Part shown: piece after piece, positions 12,884 through 22,210 of the stretch | Layout: each line of letters opens with the position of its first letter | Position numbering within the stretch: the stretch's first letter is position 1 | Assembly (NCBI GenBank): GCA_023313575.1 | Contig: JAJTTP010000016.1 | Location: 248,001-312,000 of the forward strand | Source of the DNA: Eutypella sp. D-1 | Lineage: Eukaryota; Ascomycota; Sordariomycetes; Xylariales; Diatrypaceae | Length of the DNA stretch: 64,000 nucleotides | Direction: 5' to 3' | Notes under the pieces: generated by a model | The model's input: the letters and a program-made list of their open reading frames with translations, nothing else | The model's database searches: none | What the model was told of the DNA's origin: nothing | Program-made: the position numbers and the translations under genes

Positions 12884-14499
12884 ATGGAGTCGTCCTACGG
12901 TACCTTTGACACAGGTCGTATTGCCAATGCTTGGAATCAGCTTTCCCGCCAGCTTTCACCTTCTCACCGGTTTCTGACAATTGAGTCTGATTTGTACGAG
13001 AGTTGGACTCCCGCTGAGAGAGAAGACCTCTCGAAACTCATGGCGTAAGTATTTCTTTTTATCTTGGTATACCTCATGCTCCGTCGACATCTTCTGGTTA
13101 CCCAGTGAAGGCTTTGTACAAGGTCTATTCTTCCCCATATATTAGTGATAAACTACGGTAGAAATATACCACCCGAGACCTTTATTTTCCTTAAGATTTC
13201 ATTTTAATCGGAGTATAATACCAAGATACTAACATGGATTTCTGTTCTAGCCAGCAGATGAACAAGCCATTCGTTCTTTATGCCATCGACACAACAGGAT
13301 GCAATGTCTACATGGGATCAATCGATGAATTTGAGAGCATGGGATACATGCTGCGCGAATCTGCTGAGGGGAAACCATACCTGATCATTCCAGCTGTCAA
13401 CTCCGGACCTGTCAACGCCAACGCGAACTTTAGGCCTTACACGAGTCCCCACCCTGAGACTCCGTCCTTCGGCTATCAGGCTGTCAACGACCACAATCAG
13501 AGTACTGACAACTCGCCTTTCCCTAATCCTCCTTTCCACGATCCTATGTGGGGTTAGGCACCCCACGGAATCGTAACGTCAGGACAAGTGACAGGACAGG
13601 TGGCCCAGCCTGATCAACAGCAGGCCGTTCAACAGCAGGCCGTTCAACAGCAGGCCGTTCAACAGCAGGCTGCTCAACAGCAGGCTCAATGGCCTGTTCA
13701 GCAGCCAGCGAAGAAGCGGCACAGCAAGCCGTCCAGTTCCGGTGCTCCGCGTTCCCAGAACTGCTTCATCCTGTACAGGGAACACTGGGACCCCATCGTC
13801 AGGGCTGAGAATCCTCACCTGACCAGTGTGGGAGATATTTGTAAGTTTGAAAACTTTCCCAACGAGCCAATACATGAATTGAGAGACAATGATGCCAATG
13901 CTAACAATCGCATCTTCACAGCTAAGATCATCGCTGCCAAGTGGCGTAATGTGGATGCGACGGAGAAGGATCTCTGGAGACGTATCTCAGCCCAGGCAAA
14001 GATTGACCATGGCACGAAATTTCCCGGCTACAAGTTTAAACCGCGCCCGTCCGCTTCGATCCCCCGTCGACGGCCCGCTGGCCAAACACAAGCTCGTCCT
14101 AAGCCACGAAGCACTCAGACTAAGAAAGCAACCCGTGCTGGAAGCAAGAAGGCCCAGCCCGCCAACGCATCTACTCAGGCGGTTGCAAGCCCAGCTTCAG
14201 CCCCGGTAATGATCCAACCTGCCATCCCCTTCGCGCCGCAGCCAACTCAGCCTGAGATCCCTAACGAGTCGGCCGCCCAGGAGGAGGACCTGGTCTTCGA
14301 TGAAGATATGGCCATGTACTTTGACTTCGAGAATTACAGCTCTGGCCAGAGCTTTCAGCAGCAGGATCAGCAGCAGGTCCAGCAGCAGGTCCAGGAGTCG
14401 CAAGATGTCAACATGAAATTGCTGGAGGGCATGGCCGACATGCAGATGACGGAGGACAGCAACCAGGATTCCCCCTACCCACTTGGGCCGCTTCTGTAA
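12884..14499 (+). CDS. MAT-type HMG-box protein A, interrupted by one in-frame UAG
   Basis: Three exons: 12884-13044, 13251-13840, 13922-14499. The start has a perfect Kozak context (GCCGCC-ATG-G). Exon 1 and early exon 2 encode an N-terminal module of about 100 aa shared with genes B and C. At codon 156 (13555-13557) the frame meets UAG. The same frame then stays open for 285 more codons: a Gln-rich repeat (13615-13686), a basic KKRHSKP stretch, an HMG box at about residues 221-290 (NCFILYREH, then DISKIIAAKWR, then HGTKFPGYKFKPR) and a Gln-rich acidic tail. The HMG intron splits the Ser codon of DIS, the position typical of MAT HMG genes. No in-frame ATG lies between the UAG and the HMG box, so DNA-binding protein requires recoding. 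Unedited product 155 aa; recoded product 442 aa. An alternative is a nonsense-mutated pseudogene. Confidence 0.85.
13548..13566 (+). promoter_or_regulatory. hairpin holding the in-frame UAG of gene A (candidate A-to-I editing site)
   Basis: Arms GTGGGG (13548-13553) and CCCCAC (13561-13566) pair perfectly and enclose the 7-nt loop TTAGGCA. The UAG is in the loop, with its A at 13556 preceded by U and followed by G. Sordariomycete A-to-I editing favours exactly this: A after U, in UAG, in a hairpin loop. Editing would give UGG (Trp) and join the two modules. Confidence 0.65.
13615..13686 (+). repeat. 15-bp tandem repeat encoding a Gln-rich tract
   Basis: Nearly five units of CAACAGCAGGCCGTT encode QQQAV repeats directly after the UAG of gene A. 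The units remain in frame, and length variation would keep the frame. Gln-rich tracts are common in fungal transcription factors as activation or interaction regions. Confidence 0.9.
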
Positions 14500-15614
14500 C
14501 TACACACTACGGACTCACCGTGTGGATGAGGTGGCTTATCCGGTGACTAGGGGAATGTTATCGACGAGCTAACCTCGATAGCATGCATAACTTTGCTTTA
14601 TGCACGTTGCTGATACGCGTTTTCGTTTTCGTTTTCTTTTCCTTATTATTTCCTTGAGTACACAGTCTTGTCGCAAGCAATAGAATGGAACCTGTGGTGC
14701 CCTACTGGGTACCTACGACAAGGAAGAACAGGGGTCTAGGTTGGGGAGCAGGGCCCAATATAGCCTAAGAGGACGGCCCCGTTCAGTTGCAAAAGTTTAT
14801 TTTTCCTTTTCCGTAGTGTTATTCAATAAATACACTTCCCCAAATATACTGATTGTGATGGTGTGACATGTATAATTCTGCTTTATCCGTAGCTAATCAT
14901 CCTGCATGTATCTTTGGCTGTGGACCTGGTGCCAATGCTACGGGGGAAATACCACTGTAATTACATTGGCTATAGGGGCTACTTGTGACTAGTTAAGTAA
15001 TTTGTAGGTACCGTCCATATCTAACTGCAAGAGCACACATCATTGCCATGTTTCCCTCTTTTCTATGTAGTACTTGGAAGTGTACGCAGGTAAATAGGTA
15101 TTGACTGTGGGCAGTTGGTCTCTTGCCTACCCAAGTACCTGGACTAGCTACCCGGGTACGCAGAAGGTCTGTAAGGTGGTATTTAATCTCTTGCCACTTG
15201 AGGTGTCCCACAAAGAGAGGTGTGCTTACTGGTTCTTACATCTGGTGCTTACCTTTTCCGCATGTGCCCAGTTAATGCGTGGTAACTGGTACTCCCCATT
15301 TGTGTTTATATGTCACCATTGACCATCAACAAACTTCTCCCAGAGAGTCTACCTAGAGGTTTACTCATGGCAATCCTACTCCCTGTTGTACCCAGTTACG
15401 TCCTGACTCCGCAAATAATAACCCTTGACACCGCTGGATTGGGATTCACCTGTACCTGTCAGGCCTCGAACCCCGGAGTCTCTCCATTCACCTGTACATG
15501 CCACCATTTTCTATCCAAGAAATAACTCGACTTTTCGATTGTAGTCTCTGTGGATATCAAATCCATTTCAACAATATAGCACAAGTATACACCAACCAAA
15601 GCCCAGCCACTGTA
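14500..15614. other. intergenic region between HMG genes A and B
   Basis: No gene seen. It includes the probable terminator of gene A (TTTTCG repeats near 14620-14640 and A/T-rich sequence near 14820) and the promoter of gene B. Two related CACCTGTAC segments occur at about 15450 and 15490. Confidence 0.5.
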
Positions 15615-16567
15615 ATGGACCCAGGCGGTTACTTTCCTGGTGGGCCTGCATCCGCCGCAAGCTTCGAGCCCGCCGAAGTCGACAATCGTCCAACACGAAG
15701 TATGATGGATGTCTGGAATGATCTCCAGATTCAACTCTGGTCACTTAACTCATTTATTGTGATCCCGAACGACTTGTTTTCTAGCTGGAGCCAGCCCCAA
15801 AAGGAACAACTCCAGAAGCTGATGAGGTGAGACGAGCCTGGTTTCTTGTACCTTTCCCGTTGTGACATATACACGACCCCTTCTACAACAATTATTTCCA
15901 GACACTCGACATGGTTATTGTACAGAATAATTCACTTTCCCTTCAGTTGTTGATAACTGCACTAAACCGCAAACAAAAGTACATGAAGCATCGACTAACT
16001 ACAAACATTTCGCAACAACCTAGTCAATCCACCCTCAAAGACGACACTGTCTACACAACCGACCAACGATATCCCGGCCGGGTGTTTCTCGGATCAGCCC
16101 AGGACTTCCAGAAGCATGGGATGCTTCTATTCCGTGGACACCCGCAACAGCCATTGAAAATGTTCCACCAATCCTCGCAGGTAACGAGCGACGCTCCCTC
16201 GCAGCACATCCTAGGTAAGACCTCGTCCAATTTGATACCTGAGAAGCCAGCTAACACCACGCAAGCAGTCGAGAGTGAGGTAGAGGAAATCGAAGAGCCG
16301 GTCCAGAAGAAGAAAGACATGAATGCCTTCATCATATTCAGGACAGCGATGTCTCCTGCTATCAAGGAGGAGTACCTCGATATAAGAGTCCGCGATATTA
16401 GTAAGTATCCTAATTTGATCACTCCTACGGTATAATTATTTGTCAAGCGACGCTGACATCTAGATTCAATAGGTGTCGTGGCTTCCCAGTGGTGGCATTT
16501 ACTACCTAAAGACGGAAAAGCGTCGTGGTACGAAAAGGCACGGGAGAGAAAAGCGGCGGGTAACTAG
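15615..16567 (+). CDS. MAT-type HMG-box protein B, shortened HMG box
   Basis: Paralogue of A and C. Exons 15615-15826, 16024-16400 and 16473-16567 encode 227 aa. I chose the 16024 acceptor because it alone keeps frame with the downstream exon, has an ACTAAC branch site upstream, and makes the residues after the intron align without gaps to gene A (VFLGSAQDFQKHG with VYMGSIDEFESMG). There is no in-frame stop between the N-terminal module and the HMG box. The box starts at about residue 170 (MNAFIIFRTAM) and has the usual intron at DIS. It stops soon after WYEKARERKAAGN, so the basic PGYK-KPR tail present in A and C is missing and DNA binding may be weak. Two in-frame acceptors 9 nt apart (ending 16463 or 16472) are possible for the last intron; the later one preserves the split Ser codon. 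Confidence 0.7.
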
Positions 16568-18629
16568 AATCTGGCAATGACCTTGACGAGTCTTATGGGC
16601 CCCAAGGTTTAGTTTCGACTTAGCTATGAGGATCAGCAGTAGGCATACGGGAACGGAGACACAGAGGAAAAAAGACAATATTGTATGTGGCAATTGTGAT
16701 CACTGTAGAGCTATCTATCATCATTGGGATCCGTTAAAAAGAAACGGTCATCCAACCTTCTAATTCTTGAACTAATATGTGCTGGGCTCACTTGGAAGAT
16801 GATTTTGTGGGAGAAAAAGGAAGGGCATACATAATCTACCGTGTGTGATTGAGATCTACACGTAACCCTATCTTAAAAACCCCATCAGCTTTACGTGTAA
16901 TCGTATAAAGCTTGAATATTTTCATGCAAAGCTTTGTGGCAGTATCGGTTAGGAAACCGCGGCTCAACTCTAGGTACCTATGTCTACCATCCCGAGGTCT
17001 AGGTAGGGTCAGCAGGGAATTTAGGTACCGGCTGGACGCGCCCTTTCTGCGGTGCCCCATCTGGAAAAATAAACAGGACAGAAACATGGTACGGGCGCAG
17101 GTAACTAGGACAAATTAGGCCAGACCAAGTTAGATAGCGTATGGTAGACTCTCTGTTTACAGTCTCCGTGGGAAGGAGCCCCCGCTGAAGGAAGCAAACA
17201 ACCTCCTTTGAACCACGGAGATCGAGAATCCAGCAGAGCAACGCGGTATCCACACGGACCGCTTGTGGAGCAGTATCTCGGGATCACGTCCTAGCGTTTT
17301 ACAGAATCAAATGGCCCGTGACCCTATTCTTTCTCTTAGTACATCTAGTGGTACCCCTCATAGAAAGGCATCTAGTTCTCCGAAGAGCCAGACGTTTAGA
17401 GGTCACACGTGACAAAATTACCGCACCTACCAACCAAGATCACATTGTATCTGCATAAGATGAGCTAGGTCGATTCATAGAGTCAGGAATAGATTAAAAT
17501 TTACAATGGGATGTTCGAATATACATGGTACTTAATGAGTAACCCATTCAAAAGAGGAAACAGCCACAGCTGCAGCGGGCAAGAGAGTGGGGTATGTAGA
17601 TAGATTAAAATTGCAACCCGGCCAACGATAATAGGTGATTGGCCCTTTATGGAACATAGCATTCAATCAAATGTGGTGGTTGGGGCGTGAAGTGTGGTGT
17701 CAGAGACGATATCAGCTGTCAACACCAAGCTCATGACTAGTTCGCTGTGCTTAGCCTGCTGGCGATTGCTTCACTACTTACGAAACAGGAAGGTGCGCGC
17801 ATAACCGGCCCCATTTTTTGATGGTACATGGGTACATAAACCGTCTAGTCCGGAGAGACCTCCTCTGCTCCAGGACATACAAAATCGCTCCGGACAACCT
17901 CCGGACAACCTACCTATTGAAGCCAGATCACTCCCAGCAACGCACTCTCTTTTCTTCTTTTCCAAAACCTATAAATACATCCCCTCCCCCACCCCCACCC
18001 TCAAGAATCTTTTTCAGTCAAGATCCCAACTCACACCTTTCTTCTACAACTTCATGAACAACCTGGACCTTGTTGGTTAACCTTTGCTCTTTTGCCATAC
18101 CTGTCTATACCCTCGACCACCAGCAGGACTAATTACCTGTTGCTTTACATTCCTTCAACGGATCCCTTTTCTATTGACACCGAGAAAGCACTGTGATAGT
18201 AGTTGATCTATCTACTGTCTTATTTTTAACTTTCTCTTTGGATACTTACGCGTTCGCGAATGGTAGTTTCTCTGGCCACTACCTTTTCTTCTCTCTTACT
18301 ACACAACCCCGCAAAGAGGCTTTACTATTGTCTACGACGCACTCGCAAAGAAGCAGTTCTATCTGCTCAACTATTCTTGGACTGTGCTTTTGGTTCATAT
18401 ACCAGAAGCAGTTCTATAGTAAGTAGTGCCACCACACCTTTCTTGCTTCCCTGCTGACCTCTGTAAAGAGTCTTCGCCACTATTAACATAGATTATCAGC
18501 ATAGCTATTGCTATCGCTACTGCTGCTATTCACCCTTGCGCGGCGACTTGATCAATAGAGTGTTACTAACTCTATACCATCAATCAATCCCCTATCCATC
18601 TAACTTCTTATCATCATCAATTCTGCACC
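16568..18629. other. intergenic region and long leader of HMG gene C
   Basis: No separate gene seen. A consensus TATAAATA lies at 17970-17977, followed by a C/T-rich initiator-like stretch. If transcription starts near 18000, gene C has a leader of about 600 nt. That leader contains several upstream ATGs, including a complete 8-codon uORF at 18054-18080 and a 65-codon frame at 18260-18457, unless introns remove them. A leader like this usually lowers translation. Confidence 0.5.
17970..17977 (+). promoter_or_regulatory. TATA box, likely promoter of HMG gene C
   Basis: TATAAATA followed within 10 bases by CCCCTCCCCC and further pyrimidine-rich sequence. It is the best core-promoter candidate upstream of the ATG at 18630, although 650 nt away. 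Confidence 0.5.
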
Positions 18630-20738
18630 ATGTCTAATATCAACGCGGCGAGTGCTGGTGAGGATGATGGCAGCATCATTGGTATCAAGGCAACACCCAT
18701 CCCCAGAGGACTAGAGGATCTGGATAGCATCTGGGATAAAATTCAAGCTCAGATTAAAGACGAGATTCTAATCATCAAAGGCGAGGTCTACCATGTATGG
18801 GACCCAGCCCTGAGACAAGGTGTCATGGAGCGACTGGAGTAAGTGTTTGTTTTTCTTTTATACATCGGTATCACCCTAACCTTCTACACTTCCTTACGAA
18901 CTTTACATCTTGTGCTCATGCTATCCATGGTGTGGCTCATGATCAGTTCGCGTACAGCCCTAATGAAACATACCACCATTTCTACTTTATGACAGACTTG
19001 TTGTAGGGCACATATTATGAATGAGAGAACTACCTGAGATTCGATATATTCCCTTCGAATTGTACATGCTCTTAAACAGAAATACTGACTGACATCTTAA
19101 CAGGAAAACTCTGGGAAGGACTCAGATCACTTACGCTACCGACCCAGACGCTTCTAACCTGGTAGCCCTCGGCCCTGCAGAGGCCTTCGCGGCGACATAT
19201 AACATGATTCTAATGCCCATCTACACTCAAGAGCTTCCGGTTCTTATTTTTCGGGGTGCACTGATCACGAGCAATGGTGCACCGCTGTCACACGCCGACT
19301 TGGTTGCAATGGTCCAGAGAATGATCGACCGTCGGGCTGAATACGATGCCATTGAGGCTGCAGCAGCAGCTGAACAAGCTGCTGAAGACGCTGCGAATGG
19401 TCAGGCGGATGAAGACGCCGCGAATGTTCAGGCTACCGAAGATGCCGCGCAGGGCTAGTCGCCCAGCGTTGGATCGTCGGCAGCTGGACGAAGGCGTCAA
19501 GCTGAGGATCAGTCTCCCGGCGAGCCCGCAGGTGCCAAAAGGCGTAAGACAAACGGCGGGAAGGCCAAGTCTCTTCAAGCACAGAGGTCGCACACCAAGG
19601 ATCCCGCGAATGGAGTACGCCGGGCGCCTAACAGCTGGATTGGGTATCGCACACATTTCCAGCCAGAAGTCCAAGCGGAGATGGTTGGCATTGCGAACAA
19701 CGACGTCTGTAAGTATTAACATGATCTTTTTGGGGCGATGCCCGACTTCGTCCCGACTTGATTCTTAAGTACAATAACTAATGTCACGTAGCCAAGGTGT
19801 TGGTCAATCGTTGGAACCAGACGGACAAGGAGCCTTGGGAGAAGAGCTACAAGTGGCGCACACGAGTTCTTTACTATAAGCATCCCGACTACCAGTTCCA
19901 GCCTCGAAAGCCCGGCGTCAAGCGGAGTCGACCTGGAGGTAGGAAGGAGGCCAACCAAGCCCGCGAAGCCGCAAACGATGGCCAGGGGTCGGTCCAAGCG
20001 CTGGCTGCAGAGGGTCAGCACGAAGCTGTCCATCCTTTTGCCCAAGAGCCAGCTGAGCAAAGAGGTGCTGGCCAGCGGGCCAACCCTGGGCCTGTCTTCA
20101 CCAACCAAGTCCCGATACCGGTTCAGTACCGAGTTCCAGATACCGTCAACAGCCCAGCTCAAGCCCTGGCATACAACCCTGCCTTCGTCGGTAATACGGC
20201 TGGTGCATACAGCCCAGCTTTCGTCGGTAATACGGCTGGTGCACACAGCCCAGCTTTCTTCGGTAATCCGGCTGGTGCATTCAACCCAGCTTTCGTCGGT
20301 AATCCGGCTGGTGAATACAGCCCAGCTTTGGACTACAGCCCAGCTGCTGTATATAACCCAGATCAAACCCCTGTCGACCAACCGATGAATCTCGAGGCTG
20401 CCCCTGTCTTGAATCCAGTCCAGGCTCTCCCTCATCAAGTTCAGGTCGCCATCGACAACCCAGATTCGGTCTCTGGTAGTGGAAGCTCGGGTCCTTCTTT
20501 GGACAATGAGCCAATCAACTTCCACATCGACCCCGATGTCGATTTTCTCAATTTCGACTTCACTCTGGACAGCGGGACTTCCAACCCCCCGCCGGCGCCC
20601 GTGGACGATGGGGAGCCATCATCAAGTGTCCAGCATGGCCCGATCGTAGAAGGACAGCACTCGGTCGCGAAGACTCCGGATGGGTTCGAATCCATGATGG
20701 AGCAATACATGGAGGCAGCCGACCGAATGGGGCTGTAA
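18630..20738 (+). CDS. MAT-type HMG-box protein C, interrupted by one in-frame UAG
   Basis: Three exons: 18630-18838, 19104-19708, 19792-20738. The N-terminal module (residues about 30-125) aligns with those of A and B, including the conserved Trp positions of exon 1. UAG occurs at codon 188 (19456-19458) and the same frame then continues for 398 codons. It encodes a KRRKT nuclear-signal-like patch, an HMG box at about residues 243-312 (PNSWIGYRTHF, DVSKVLVNRW, HPDYQFQPR), a 12-aa tandem repeat and an acidic, Pro-rich tail. As in gene A, the HMG intron splits the Ser codon (T/CC) and no in-frame ATG precedes the box. Unedited product 187 aa; recoded product 586 aa. The open state of both halves argues for continued selection. 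An alternative is an old nonsense mutation. Confidence 0.85.
19448..19468 (+). promoter_or_regulatory. hairpin holding the in-frame UAG of gene C (candidate A-to-I editing site)
   Basis: Outer arms CGC (19448-19450) and GCG (19466-19468), an A/A mismatch, then inner arms GGGC (19452-19455) and GCCC (19461-19464) enclose the 5-nt loop TAGTC. The UAG lies in the loop with its A at 19457, after U and before G. Its sequence differs from the gene A hairpin, but the architecture is the same. Confidence 0.65.
20172..20315 (+). repeat. 36-bp tandem repeat in HMG gene C
   Basis: Four in-frame units of 36 bp encode the 12-aa repeat YSPAFVGNTAGA with small variations. The repeat lies in the C-terminal region after the HMG box. 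The units differ by a few substitutions, so the array is not brand new. Confidence 0.9.
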
Positions 20739-22210
20739 GGCGGCAGATATTTGCTGGATGGTGAGGTTGATGGGCAAAACAAGGCGTGACTAAGCCTTGG
20801 AAAGTAGCGGGGGACAGGAGTACAACTAACTGCACTGCACTGCACTGACGGTCCTGGTGCGTTACAGTGCAGCACGTATACGGCCACCTTTATTTTAGTG
20901 CGATGCAATGTGTTATATATATATTACACTGGTGCGATAGTGCAAGTTATAAGGTCGTTTAAAGGGGTAAAATAAAGCCTAAGTTTAATATCGCGATACC
21001 ATGTTTTAGTGTTTTGGTGGCTATTATGGGTGCTATTATAATGGCGTATGGGTCGATCAGGACGTAAGCCAGTAAATGTGGTAACTGAAGCCACCTGTTA
21101 ATAATTTAAATATATTAAACGTATTAATAGTGAGTCTGATAACCTATTTTCGTGCGTTATATCTGTAACTATTGCACTATTGCATTAGGGACCTTTAATG
21201 CAATGCAGTGCGTGCCGTGCACGTAAATGGTACGTATTAACGGTACGCACCACGGTGCAATAGTGCAGTTAGTTGCACCCCTGGCGGGGGGTGAATGTAT
21301 CTGAGACTGTCAGAGAAGAAGACACCAAAAATACTCAGGTCAAATTTGGGTGCAACATTATTGCATGGCTCAAGCAAGCAGCAAGCATATCGTTGTCAGA
21401 TTTCATTTCATCAGGGACATGATTAAGAAAGAACACATCACCACTCTCCGAGCCGGTACTAAAGACGACCTGGCAGGTATCAAAGATCGCCCTGGAGAGT
21501 ATCACACCGAGAATCATGACCATGAAACCAGAACAGCAAGACGACTACCAGACTGAGCCAAACGACAACACTGAGAATGATTGAGAAGTTGGAGGTCATA
21601 GTTAAGGAATCCTGAGGTATTTCTTTCTTTTTTCCTTCTGTCTTTTTTTTTTTTTTCGTCTTCACTTGTTGCTCACGGCCGGATAAAAATGAGACCCAGT
21701 AAACATGCAGCGGTGGTGATGAGAATGACGGGGCTTGTTTCACTTTACCACAGGAAACCGGCGCCAAGTTCGTCCGAAACCCCACCATCAGAACTGTATT
21801 AGTTATGCCGCAGTTCTCTTTTGCTTTATGGGACACTGTAAGGTTTATAGTAATAAAAGTGATGCATTATTGCACTTGAAAGGTTCGGCTCTTGCCGGAC
21901 ATTAGTCTAGGAATCGTGATTGCTATGTGCTAGTATAGGGGCCAATCTGATATGGGCAGAGTGCTTCAATATGATGGTATCGTATTGAGAACATAGTTGT
22001 GACATATGTAGGGTAGAAATCGTAAATTGGCATCAAAAGGGGGAACGGTAACTAGCTGCGGGCTGGGGATCTTCTATTTAGATACCTTGGCGATCATCGG
22101 ACTTTAGGTCCTAGTCTCGACTCTACCCGGCTCTCTCTCATGTAATTAGAAGGTCCTTAATTAAGTGACGTTCGTCTGACTGGGATATATAAGTAGATTC
22201 ATTGGTATGG
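20739..22210. other. intergenic region containing a hAT-like element
   Basis: Apart from the element at 20815-21283 I see no gene. The remainder has T-rich tracts (21640-21660) and short overlapping frames. It is the shared 3' region of convergent gene C and the transporter. Confidence 0.5.
20815..21283. mobile_element. non-autonomous hAT-like MITE (469 bp)
   Basis: The ends are inverted repeats: CAGGAGTACAACTAACTGC on the left and the complement of CAGGGGTGCAACTAACTGC on the right. CAGGG-type termini are typical of hAT elements. The flanks form an 8-bp duplication, GCGGGGGA (20807-20814) and GCGGGGGG (21284-21291), differing at one base; hAT transposases make 8-bp duplications. The interior repeats short GTGCAATAGTGC-like motifs in both orientations and has no coding capacity. 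The element begins only 76 bp after the stop codon of gene C, so it may supply part of that 3' UTR. Confidence 0.8.

Noticed and set aside
13555..13560. Classical stop-codon readthrough motif
   Set aside because: Known fungal readthrough contexts (UGA-CUA or UAG-CAR-YYA) are absent: gene A has UAG-GCA and gene C has UAG-UCG. Editing fits better.
13548..13599. A small intron removing the UAG of gene A
   Set aside because: Possible donors (GTGGGG, GTTAGG) are poor. The only frame-preserving choices are 30 or 42 nt, shorter than normal fungal introns. Gene C offers no donor at all at its UAG.
19716..20525. 269-codon minus-strand frame under HMG gene C
   Set aside because: It is the antisense of the HMG exon and its 36-bp repeat. 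No start context or family; a shadow.
12884..20738. RIP as the source of both UAG codons
   Set aside because: RIP can turn CAG or TGG into TAG and does act on duplications, but the surrounding coding sequence keeps normal CA/TG content and no other stops. Not excluded for a single event.
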